From: Bugula neritina
Lineage: Eukaryota > Bryozoa > Gymnolaemata > Cheilostomatida > Bugulidae
NCBI GenBank assembly: GCA_964035545.1
Contig: OZ037767.1
Location: 13,201,301-13,265,300, forward strand
Reading direction: 5' to 3'
DNA length: 64,000 bases
In this document: in pieces, positions 26,030 to 38,200 of the stretch
How positions within the stretch are numbered: the first letter of the stretch is position 1
How the letters are laid out: each line of letters begins with the position of its first letter
Made by a program: the position numbers and the translations under genes
The notes under the pieces: generated by a model
Told to the model about the DNA's origin: nothing
Database searches by the model: none
What the model saw: only the letters and a program-made list of their open reading frames with translations

Positions 26030-26200
26030 AATCGTCCCTTCTCGGTCGCTCTCTGCCTCTGCTGCAAGCCAGTTGGCTCAACAAGGAAAATCGAGAAGAA
26101 ATGCATATTTTAACGAAGGGATAACTCCGATTTGAAATAATGAAGACTCGCGCGCTAATGTGTTTCTTGTTTCGGAGGCAAGAAAGAAATCAAGACCGCG
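26030..26200. promoter_or_regulatory. CpG-rich patch between divergent genes, candidate promoter
   Basis: A cluster of roughly a dozen CG dinucleotides (for example CTCGCGCGCTAA and CCGCGCGCAT) in very AT-rich surroundings. It sits between the leftward membrane-protein gene and the rightward gene at 27139, where a shared or first-exon promoter would be expected. No core promoter motif was identified. Confidence 0.3.
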
Positions 26201-27138
26201 CGCATTTAATTTCAATCTATGCCTATTGGCTATTAGTATTATTAGTATTATTAGTGTTACACTGTTAGTCATTTGCTGATAGTCATAGTGATTGTGGCAA
26301 AACTTACAGCTCTCCTCCAGCTTTTGCTTTGAAACCTGACCTTGTTTTTTAAATGAAAATGTAACTTGAAAGACCAAAATGCTTTAAAAGACCAGAAGCT
26401 ATCCAAATCCTTCGTAATCATAATGATAAATATTATCATTATGATTACGGCAATCCCGATCCGTAATAATAATATTTTAGTTTAACAATAAGTATAACTT
26501 GAATTTTATGTTACCTTATAAGTTACTAGTCATATCTGACTTAGACTAGTAGTAGTATTACTAATACTAATAGTAATTTAATGGTAATACAACAGTAAAT
26601 GAATAATACTAATACTAATAGTTATACTTATAGTAATAGTTATAGTGAGTAATATTTATAATAATAATAGAAATCACTAAATATAATAGTAATACTAATA
26701 GTTATAGTAATACTAATAGTTATACTTATAGTGAATTACTTTTACATTTAGTAATTACTAATTAGTAATTAGCATAGTAATGAATCTCATAATGATAATG
26801 GTAATGAGTAATGACGGTTTGTTTATTATTTTTCTCGAAGTCAATATAAATTAAAATATAATATTTATAGATATACTAATCATCATAGTGATGATGGTAA
26901 TCACTATTACTATTAGTATTATTGCTGTCAAACTCAATGAACATGTCATTATATCCATTGGGTTTGCTAGAAATAAAATTTAAACCCCATCGTATGAGTA
27001 TGTTCACATTAGTTTTTATCATGTAGAAAAATTAAAATTTATGCTTTGCTAACTGCTTTGGCATTTTGAAAAACTGCTTTAATTGTAGCTGTAGAAACTA
27101 TTAGAATGAGTATAGCAATGGAACCTTTATTTTTTTAG

Positions 27139-30100
27139 TTGGAAAAGACCAGAGACTTGGATATCAACACCTTCTCTAGACATGCTGTGAGTATTCTAAA
27201 CAAGTAGTATAAGTTTATTAGCCACCAGTGCTAGCTTTAGAATGTAAAGTTGACAGTTTGTCTTATAGTATTGGTTTAATTTTGTTTGCAGAAAGTCGGC
27301 AATATCAAAGGCCTATGAGGAGGTGCAGGTGGTGGCTAATTTAAGGAGGGCTGTTCCAGTGGAGGCAACAAATCTACTCCGTCAGCAGTTTGAGAATGAG
27401 CTAAGAATTTTGGTAGGAAACTTTTTAATGTTTGCTACTATTTGGGAATTTAGTGAGGCTTTAAACTTCTTCGTTTACGTTTTATATAACAACTAAAAGC
27501 TGAAATTTTGATTAAAGTTGGTTTTATAGAGACAGGTTGACTAATATGTTCCATAGTAGTAGATGTAATACTCACAATGTAACTGGATGGACATGACAAG
27601 CCATTAGTAACATGAGTAACAGCTAGTACAGTAGCAATTAGCAACGGTAGTAATTAGTAACTGTGGCAAGTTGCTTTTTTATAAACTAGAGCTGGCAGTT
27701 ATGGATTTGGAGTCTATTGGGTACACAACTCCAAAATACTCCTATGTTATTTCAAGTAGTATTGTATTTTTATTCTACTTTCCTTGCATAAAATAGTGGT
27801 TCGTAATCACACATTGCTCTACATGCATTGATTTCTATAGCAGGGCGGGAGGACAAATCTGAGTTTAATAACTTGATCCCCTCAAAAGCTACTGTACATT
27901 GTATTGTAACTAATAATAGTTTTGATTTATTGAAATTATATGAAGCTAGTTCCATTTAAATTGGTGAACCTGCAAATTGGATAAATTCAGGTGCAACATT
28001 GGCTCAGTGTAGTTATAATGATAATTTTATTTAAACTCTGTCCAAGCAGACAATTGTGTTGATGAGAGCTATCGTTTCAACCTGTTTGACATTATTCTGA
28101 TCACCAATATGTGTGGGCATTAAGAACTGGTGCTTTACAACTGTGTCAAGGTTGATCTACACTAATAATTGCATCTTTTCGTTATCAAATGTTTCACAAT
28201 AATTGGGAGTTGTTTTCTACTAGAATGAAACTGAGTACCCTTTATGGAGAAGAGAAGATAATTCTCAACAAATGGCTCGTCAGCTGCAAGACTTAGACAA
28301 ACTTAAACATCTACTGAACCAGAACATCACTTCAAACTTCATAAATGTGGTAAGTGGACAAGCTGCGAGATTCTCAAGTGTGGTAAGTGGACATGCTGTG
28401 GTGCTAGGTTTATGTACTGGAATTATCGAAAATAATGCCCTGTAACAACAAATTTTGAAATACCAACTGTTTTACTTGAGTTTCTTTTAATATTGTGTCA
28501 TGGAAAGATAACTCTAAATTTGTGCCACTGAAAGGAATTGTCTTCTGTCGCCTCAGTATGAAATAGATCAGGTGGGTTCACATTTGTTAGAATATATAGG
28601 GCATGGTAAGCTGTTTCATTTGGAACTGTGGAGTGTGTTTGATTAAGCCAGTTTCTTTGCAATGCTGGAAGAAAACTCAGACAGACTTTGGTTATATTAG
28701 AATACTTATTTGCTATAAGTGGTTTTTGAGAATGTTCCTAGGAATTCATTTATCCAGAATAACGGCTGTATTCATATGTGAGTCACCATAGTATTATGTT
28801 CTATTACAACTCGGGTTGTATATTTATTCATCTGCCGTGAGGAGAGGCGAGGAATGACTCATTGCTTTGCCATTTCAGATGTTACTTTGTTACTGGTGTT
28901 TCATATCATGCTCTTAGCATTATTCTTCATAGTGCATCTTTTGAATAAATTTTGCCTAACTTTGAGCCCACTTTAAGTAAACCTTTGATATTTTACGTCA
29001 AAAAAAGTAATTGACTTCTTGCATTTATATTTAAACTGAATAAGTAATATGAATGATGACCATAAGTCTGTTGTTCCAATATTCCAGCTGCTGCTGTCAC
29101 GAGAAGCATTGCTTAGTTTGTTGTCATTGATTCGTCTTGTAATAATTTAGATTCCGGACCATGAGGTACGAATAAGGGCTCCGTCCTTAGACCCCTCCAG
29201 GGCTCCAGAGAATATCCAGGCTCTTTATAACTTTGCTAGAATGGCCATTAAGCAGAATATACAAATACGCAAACGACCCGAGCCAGATCCAGTTGTTGAG
29301 CCAGTAAGTAGTTTACTTGGAGATGGATGTAATCCATGTTGTGGTGTTGCTTTTTGCTACATTCCCACACAAACCTGCACTTTCAGTTAGTTCAGTGTCT
29401 ACTGAAAGTCTATAATCCTCTACTTAGTTTGTACATCACTTATGCTGGTACAGTGAGATTAATTTCTTTGCATAATGCAGATATTCACAACAACTGTTTT
29501 TAGCTTTAAAGTGTTAATATGTTAGTTGTCTTCCCTTCAAATTTGCCACTTTTTATTAAATATTTTACTCTCCAATTAGACCTTATGTTTTTTTATCCAA
29601 AATATTCATTTTTCTAATTGTTTTCTGCACTTGTTACATCATTAAAAGTTTAGGATTTGCTGAACCTACTTTGCATAAAAATGTGTGCATTGGAAAAAAT
29701 ACATTTTTTGTCATAAGGTGATAGTAACTTAAATTATTTCTACTTCATATAAAACTTTACTCTGGTTACATGCAGTGAATTTCAAGCTTTCCAATGAATG
29801 AAACAGTAACTGCTGCATATTGCAGGTCATCAGTGGACATGATTTTCCAAAAAGAAATAAATCTGCTTTGGGACGAAAGTCATCTACACCTATTCATCAA
29901 GGTAACACTTCAACATCTCGACGACTCTCGGCAAAATCTACAGCTCACACGTCCAATCTCCGGTCAACTGATTCTGCTGACGCTGACTCTATTCACAAGA
30001 GACGAGGAAAAAGGAAGTCAACTTCACTTCTCTTTACTCCCAGGCGGAGTGGATTAAGTGCTAAGAGATCAAATAGCAAGATTCCTAAGCCCTCTAGTGC

Positions 30101-30212
30101 GCTAAAACTGCGGGAGGGTGATGAAAGAGTTCATACTCCGTCGCCATTCAAATCGAGTAGTAAAGTAGCTAATTCCCCTAAAGTCACGTTGACTCACCTA
30201 AAACACACCTAA
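27139..30212 (+). CDS. Unrecognised protein with basic Ser/Thr-rich tail, 5' end missing
   Basis: Five consecutive exons join in frame: 27139-27186, 27292-27412, 28224-28349, 29151-29303 and 29826-30212 (277 complete residues to the stop). Donors GTGAGT, GTAGGA, GTAAGT and GTAAGT and pyrimidine-rich acceptors support them. The protein begins WKRPETWISTPSLDMLK, then has helical, charged segments (NLLRQQFENELRIL, MARQLQDLDKLKHLLNQN, ALYNFARMAIKQNIQIRKR) and a 128-residue Lys/Arg/Ser/Thr/Pro-rich tail with nuclear-localisation-like KRRGKRKS. The shape (helices then a basic phospho-rich tail) would suit a nuclear, chromosomal or centrosomal scaffold, but I recognise no family. Exon 1 enters in phase 2, so an upstream coding exon exists; it was not found. 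AATAAA motifs at 30680 and 30873 could end the transcript. Confidence 0.75.
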
Positions 30213-32015
30213 GTTTTATTGATACTGCGTCCATATAATATAGTTTCATTTTACTTGCAGCTTTTAATGTGACTGAATGCTGACATTTGTGTGACCTTGA
30301 AATTGAACAGTGAATGTTACATGGAAATTGTTAATGTTCTCTCATCTAAATAAGCCTGACATTCTAACAAGTTATACCACTAGCCTGCTATACTGCATAT
30401 TTAACAAGTTTCCTTCTTACTGTAGTAATCATTTCGACTGTATTATACTTTATGTATACTTGTATAATCATCATTTAAACAAATTTTTCTATATTTTGCA
30501 TTGTTGGAAGTGGTTGGTGAAAGATAATATTAATATATTTTATTTAATTTTTACTCATAAATGTTATAACATAGCATAAAATATGTTTAAAGTTATGCAA
30601 TATAGATTAACATAGAGAGCCTGTAAGCCAAAACCACACTTTTGCATTGAGAAGAAGTTATATATGCATGGCTCATGAAAATAAACAAATTTGTAAGCCT
30701 CTGGGTTTAGATATTAACAACTCTATGCAATCAAGTATCACATACAAGCATTAAAAATATATGATAGACAAAAATAGACTTTCTAGAGCACCATTATGGC
30801 ACATGGTAGAAAGGTACGAAACAGATGAACTAAACTAGCTGTTATCCACAGTTGATATAATATTGTATTACTAATAAATATGAATCTAACAATCATGAGC
30901 AAAATTGTAATTACTAGTTGCTGGTGTTCAATATACTGTAAAAGTTACTCAGTCTCATCGCAAAGGCATCTTTCTAGTCTAACTGCAGTCCTAAGGGTCA
31001 GGTCTTACAAGGGTCAATGGCTGCTAAAAGTCTAGAAAACGGCCTGCTGTAATGAAGCCGGAAGATCGTGTGCATGTAGTTTTTGGATTTGTCTGTCCAG
31101 CAATAGAATTTGTAGTTGCAGTGTGTGTTACTATTGTTTTCTTTGTAGATAGTGATAAGTTAATGGTTTTATTCGCTCTCATTTTCTCTAAAATATAATT
31201 GAGTAGAAACATCTTAGTTCAAAACATGCACAAATAGGAAATAATAAATAAGAAATGAAAAAGAATTTTGCAATATGCAGTCTATTTTGTCCTTTTTGGT
31301 TAACATTGGTTAACTTGGGAATGATTTTTAAAAAGAGTCCAAATAAAGAAAATTAATTACATCAAAAGTGAAAGGTTTTGCTATTCGCTGTACTAGTTAA
31401 AATAAATTCAACGCCAGAATCAATAATTGACGAATCACACTTATTTTGATATTCAGTCAAGTCATGGGCAATCTGATGGAATTTGACTTGAATATGAAAC
31501 TTTTTGAGAGAACACTTTGCTTCGGCCAGTAAAAATGAGGCATATATCAGCCAATCAAATTTAAAACAAAATAGGCTGCATGTAGCAAGACAAGCAACTG
31601 CATTCCTGGATAGCTAAAACATATAACAATGTTACTTCACCGTTGCATAAATTTGTAACCTGGCATTTGTTATAATGAAATGGGGGGGGGGGAGGTGAAG
31701 GGGGAGGTAAGACTCGACAACTTGAGTTATTAAATTCAAGCTTGTGAACTCTGCAAATCTGAAATTCATGTTCCAGGTGTTTCTGTTTCCATTACAGTGA
31801 ATTTCATACACAAGACAAATGCATCTGTACCATTTGAAAATGGTAGTGTTTTTATTTCAAGAGAGGGGAGTTTTGTTGAAAAGCTACCAACATAAGATGT
31901 TGAAATATTAGTTCTTTTAACTGGGACTATTTTATATAAACATCTACTTACTAAACTAAGCTAACAAAATGGTAAATAAAAAGGCACACGAAGAGGGGAG
32001 ACGACAACAAATCAC
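30213..32015. other. Convergent intergenic region
   Basis: Holds the 3' ends of the rightward unknown gene and the leftward AHNAK-like gene. It includes a G-run (TGGGGGGGGGGGAGG around 31680). An AG acceptor at 31188 could give the AHNAK-like protein a short alternative end (see findings). No independent gene is seen. Confidence 0.5.
31851..31856 (-). promoter_or_regulatory. Candidate poly(A) signal of AHNAK-like gene
   Basis: AATAAA on the minus strand, 160 bases after the TGA stop ending at 32016. It supports 32016-32159 being the terminal coding exon. Confidence 0.4.
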
Positions 32016-35000
32016 TCACTTGTCTATAAGAGCGACTTTAGTTGTAGCAGCTGTGTCAGGGTTCTTCATTATCTGGTAGAGGGATCTGGATCCCGACTTC
32101 CGCCGAGTTCTGGTCGTCCCCGCTGATGCTTCCGAGAGGAAGGACGGGTCTGCTGTCGCCTGAGCAAAGATACACAACATGTTTCAACACCCTCACAACT
32201 AGCCAACTGTAGTGCTGAAATTACCAAATAATCCCTGTGGTGTGATGGTTAGCGAGTTTGCTTGCAAGCCGGAGGTCCCGGGTTCGAATCTCAGTAAGAG
32301 AAAATATTTTTCACAAATCAATGATTATGATGAGAATATGGGTGGGATAAGGCGACTGATAATTACGGAATATGGGACATGCAAAGTACTTAAAGAGGTA
32401 TATATGTTTCCATACCATTTGTGCAACATAAAGTTTAAAAAAGGAAATTTGGGTTATGGTATAAGCACACAACAAGGCACTAAGAAGTTGCCTTCCATGT
32501 ACTACAAATTCAAGCTAACTGCATATTTAGGTGTTGAATACGTATCAAGAATAAAGGGGTTATAAAAATGTCTTAACTAAAAGAAGATTACACTATACCA
32601 TAGGTTACCCCTTAAAGTAATGGATAATGAACTGTTAGACACTGTAGCTGTGGTGTAATTCATTGTAGCTGCAAGCAAATACACTCAAAGCATTCACATT
32701 ACACTCAGTGGGTAGAGCCTAGTAACTATCTCCAACGGCTAATAATGAAGCTTTAGCTCCATCACAGCTCACCCAGAATTCTCTTGGCAGTTAGAAAAGC
32801 AGAGGATTCTGGGAGAGGAAACAAATTTTAACAAAAGTAACCGAGTGACTGGACATGGTGTTTCATAGAAAGGCTGTGCTGATGTGAATTCATCTATTGT
32901 TAAAAGCAAAACAATTGAAATTTTAAAAAACATAATTACTATAATACTTCCATATTAAAATATATAACTTAATATTCATTTTAATTACAACTTTTCATTA
33001 CAGAAACCATATTAGCACTCACAATTTTATTATCAACTCGAGAAATTTTAAATTCACAACAGCACACTTTTCCATAATTAACATGTTAGTAAATGTTATA
33101 ACAGTAAAAAGATCAATGTGCAATACAGTGTACAGAGCAGAGACAGAACTAAACTATCAACTCCAAAACAACTATTTAAATTTCAATGAAAGAGGAGACA
33201 AATCCATTTGTATAAACATTTTTATACATCTTGGAGTTGTCTTCCTTTCATGTAACTAGGTCACTGATAGTTAGAGCAGGAAACTAATTAAAACTCATAA
33301 GTCTGTTAACAAACTACCTTCAGCAACTTCAACTGCCTAAAGAAATAAAAGCGTAAGAAATATGAACATAAGTTAAACACCGTGAGACTAAACGTAGAAA
33401 GCTGTCATAAACAACATGAGTGGACTATAAAATGTAGAATTGTGACTGTTGTCATTAGACAGCTACCTATGACAGTCAACAACGATCAGTAACAGAATTG
33501 TTACAGAATATAATTTAACAGTGTGACAAGCCGTGCTAAGCAGTTATTATGACGACAGTGCAAACAGGTTTAGTGGCTTTGCAAATATGTTTTGCTCGGA
33601 AAAGTTGTGCAATAACTAAAATCTTGTTAATTAAAAAATATAAGATGTCGGTTAAAGTTATGATAGAATTTTAAGTACACTCCCAGCTGCTTAAATTTTT
33701 GATAATAACAGAGAATCTTACTTGGTTTGCTTCAGTTTGAAGGGGCGTTGACTGCACATCTCCCACTGTCATGATAGTAAACACGGGCTCATCTATTTGA
33801 GCAGGTGAAGATTCTAGATCCCCTGTAAATGTGACATTGATGGCAGGTTCGTCTATTTGGGGTGGAGCAGATTCAACGTCTGCTGATGCAGAGACACTGA
33901 TGATTGGTTCGTCTAATTGGGGTGGAGCAGATTCAACGTCCGCTGATGCAGAGACACTGATGATTGGTTCGTCAGAATCAACATCAAAGTCAAGGGCAGC
34001 AAGAGCTTGCAAATCACCTTCGACATCAGCCAGTGCTGCTGAAAAAGCTGCCTGGCGTGCTGTAAAATATGACGCAAGATATAAAACAATGATTTAGAGA
34101 TATTATACAAGGTGGGTACCTGTGTACAAAAGAAAATACACGGACAGACCAATTCATGTTCAAACAACATATACATTTTAATAATGCAACTCAAAAACTT
34201 TAACGAACAAATATTTAAATGACTGTTAAATAACATTTCAAATGCCATAATATTATATTCAACATTACAACAAAAAGACTAAAATAAAAAATGATAATTT
34301 ATCAATAACAAGCAGGTGCTACACTAGGCTATCACAGCTACAGTTGCTTTAGTCATTTTGATAAAAGAACATTGACTTTGGTTATGCATGCAGAAGTAGT
34401 AGAAAGCCCAATTCACCGTACCCACGCTGCGCGTACTACAAGCTGTAGACAACAAAAAGTTACCCTGTCTAACAACGCAACTCTGCCCATATAAGTCAAA
34501 ACTGAGCACTCATTTGTGAAGCAATATATGTGCAAACTGTAAAGCATTGATTGCAGACTACAATGAGGCATCAACTAAAGCATTGAGGTTGCAATGTTAG
34601 AATAGACAAGCTTCCACAGATAAGGCAGGCATCTGAGACACAAGCTTCAAATACTTTACTGAGTAGATTAGAGTCAATACAGTAGAGCAACTGTTCATCA
34701 ACACCAGTTGAAGCAGCAAGCAATAGAAATTAGAAAGCACTAAAATTAACCATCAGCTGAATCGGTCTTATGGCGAAGGTGACAAACCTTCAGCCTCGGG
34801 CCCTAATGTAGTTTTGTTATGTGTAAGTGGTTCCATATCGCTAAGGTCATCGTCCTCATCGCTCCAACTGGACAACTTACGTAACTCCACTAAATCGGGA
34901 ATGTTGGCTGCAAGTCGCTCTTGAAAACTTAGATTATTGCTATCTAAGTCTTCGGCTGTAACACGAATTACTGCCTATTCACGTATGAATGTGATAAACT

Positions 35001-35208
35001 TGCTAAATGCAGACGACTTTAGAAAGCTCTGGTATACTAAAGCTTTTAAAGTGAATTAAAAATGATGATGATAAGAAAGATAGGAAACCTCAATTTATAG
35101 ATTCAAATAGCTTTAATTGTTAGTACAGAAGTACCGTTTTTATCAACAGGTGGTGGTGACAGTTCGGCAGCTACATTCCCATCTATCCCAAGGGCACCAT
35201 CTAAGTTT
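32016..35208 (-). CDS. AHNAK-like: AHNAK-like gene: four 3'-terminal coding exons
   Basis: Exons 35135-35208, 34788-34955, 33722-34059 and 32016-32159. The second encodes a non-repetitive segment (ERLAANIPDLVELRKLSSWS, then an acidic DEDDDLSDME). The third has four tandem 20-residue units, two of them DEPIISVSASADVESAPPQ. The last (47 aa) is basic, TRTRRKSGSRSLYQIMK, and ends VALIDK before TGA. Good acceptors (TTTTACAG, TTTGCTCAG) and a downstream AATAAA support this as the gene end. Confidence 0.78.
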
Positions 35209-38200
35209 CTAAAACATGAACAAAACAATATGTTGTAAGGAGAGCAGCACGGTAAAACACGTATAAAATTATAGCATTAACACATTAGAGTGGCCGACTT
35301 ACTCATTTTGAGGAGCTCCTAAACTCAGTGAGGCATCTGGTGAGGTTATGCTTACACCAGGAGATGATATACCTACAGATGGAGCAGTGACATTGCTGGA
35401 AGGAATATCTGTACTTGATGGTGATACATCTGAAGGAATTTGAGTGTCTATTTGTGTGAGCGGAGTTTCTGATTGTGTATCTAAATCTCCAACGCGGAGT
35501 GAAGGAAGGGATACATTAGGAATGTGTACTGAAGGATCAAATGTAGCAAGTGGTATATCTTTATCTAAATTTGATGACTTGGCAGGTTCTTTAAGATCTG
35601 TGTCAAGATCTGCAGATGGTGCTTCAACACCAACATTTGGCAACTCAACTTCAGCATTTCCTTTTCCTCCAAACTTAGGGATTTTAAATCCTACAATACC
35701 AGTTATCATATTATCATAAAAAGTAGATTGGTTAACCACATAAAAATTCTAAAAGAATTCCGTTTTTAAGTTACAGTCTAGAAAGCATAAATTAACTAAA
35801 AGTACACCATTAAATATTTCATCAACATTTAAACACAGTCTAATATCATTCTCAGAGTAAATAAAACATATACATACAGCTTTGAAGATGACACATAATG
35901 GTGCTTGAACATAAAAACTAAATACTTAGGACTCATAAGTGTTGGTTTTTTTTATCAAAGTTTTAAGTTTTTTAGAATTACATATGTTAGATTTCATTCC
36001 ATAAAAAGACTTACCAAAACCACTCTTTTTCTTCTTTTTCTTCCTATCCTTATCATCACCACTACTAGAGTTGGAAGAAGAGCTGCTCGATGAAGAGCTA
36101 CTACCACTTCTGGATCTTGATTTCAGTTTCAAGTCACCACCGATACTACGATAATTTCAACACATAAATTACTATAATGTAAAGGAAGCCTGCATAATCG
36201 CAAGCTGTTGTGATTCTAGGAATAAACTTTTGATTAAAAGGTGTGTAATCAAAATGAATAACATGCTAAATATTTTTTATTGTCTATTGATGTTTAAATG
36301 TAGTCAGCTCACCCTCCACTTGGTAAATCAATATCTGCAGATGGTGCCTTAATATCTGCTGAAGGAAGATCTATGCCTCCTGATACACCACCACTTGGTA
36401 GGTCAATATCAGCAGATGGTGCTTTAATATCTGCTGAAGGAAGATCTATACCTCCTGATACACCACCACTTGGTAGGTCGATATTGGCAGATGGTGCTTT
36501 AATATCTGCTGAAGGAAGGTCTATATCTCCTGATACACCACCACTTGGTAGATCGATATCTGCAGATGGTGCTTTAAGGTCTGCTGAAGGAAGGTCTATA
36601 CCTCCTGATAGACCACCACTTGGTAGGTCGATGCCTGCAGATGGTCCTTTAAGCTCACCATCAGTTTTCGGTCCTTTAACTTTAGATTTTCTTTTTCCTC
36701 CGATCTTAGGAAGTTTAAATCCTGTAACCCCAATCACAATTTTGAAACATAAAGCAATTTCTTGAGAGCAATTAAATTCTTTTGCATAATCTATGCTCAG
36801 AATATCTTGGGCAACTTACCAAAGCCACTCTTTTTCTTCCCATCCTTATCATCATCACTACTAGAGCTGGAAGAAGAGCTGCTCGATGAAGAGCTGCTAC
36901 CACTTCTGGATCTTGATTTCAGCTTCAAGTCGCCACCGATACTATAATGATTCCAACGTATAGCACACATGTCATTGTAAAGGAAATCTGCATGATTACA
37001 ACCTGTTGAGAAACTAGGACCAGACTGGTGATCAAATGTTCTGTCATGAAATCAAAAAGATATAAACTTTTTAATTAGTGTTTAAATGTAGTCAGCTTAC
37101 CCTCCACTTGGAAGATCAATATCTGCAGATGGTGCTTTAATATCTGCTGAAGGAAGATTTATACCTCCTGATAAACCACCACTTGGTATATCGATATCGG
37201 CAGATGGTGCTTTAATGCCTGCTGAAGGAAGGTCTATACCTCCTGATACACCACCACTTGGTAGGTCGATATCAGCAGATGGCGCTTTAATATCTGCTGA
37301 AGGAAGGTCTATGCCTCCTGATAGACCACCACTTGGTAAATCAATATCAGCAGATGGTGCTTTAATATCTGCTGAAGGAAGATCTATACCTCCTGATACA
37401 CCACCACTTGGTAGGTCGATATCAGCAGATGGCGCTTTAAGATCTGCTGAAGGAAGGTCTATGCCTCCTGATAGACCACCACTTGGTAAATCAATATCAG
37501 CAGATGGTGCTTTAATATCTGCTGAAGGAAGATCTATACCTCCTGATACACCACCACTTGGTAGGTCGATATCAGCAGATGGCGCTTTAAGATCTGCTGA
37601 AGGAAGGTCTATGCCTCCTGATAGACCACCACTTGGTAAATCAATATCTGCAGATGGTGCTTTAATATCTGCTGAAGGAAGGCCTATACCTCCTGATAGA
37701 CCACCACTTGGTAGGTCAAGATCGGCAGATGGTGCTTTAAGGTCTGCTGAAGGAAGATCTATACCTCCTGATATGCCACCACTTGGTAAATCAATGTCGG
37801 CAGATGGTCCTTTAAGCTCACCATCAGCCTTTGGTAATTTCACTTTAGATTTTCCTTTTCCTCCAAGTTTAGGCAGTTTAAATCCTGTAATAATAATCAA
37901 AGATTGGATACATAAAACAAATTCTTGAGAGTACTAATTAATTTGTTTTTGCATAACTTATGTGTATCATTTCCTGGGAACCTTACCAAAGCCACCCTTT
38001 TTCTTCCCATCCTTATTGTCACCACTACTAGAGCTAGAAGAAGAGCTGCTTGATGAAGAGCTGCTACCACTCCTGGATCTTGATTTCAACTTCAAGTCAC
38101 CACCAATACTACAATGATTGAAACATAATATAGAAAACTTTCTCGTACAAGGGATCTGCATGAATGCAAACTGTTGAGAATCTATGAATAAACTTTTGAT

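Noticed and set aside
32236-32300. Possible functional tRNA gene
   Set aside because: Box A and B-like sequences are present, but the 5' and 3' ends cannot pair as an acceptor stem; SINE head more likely.
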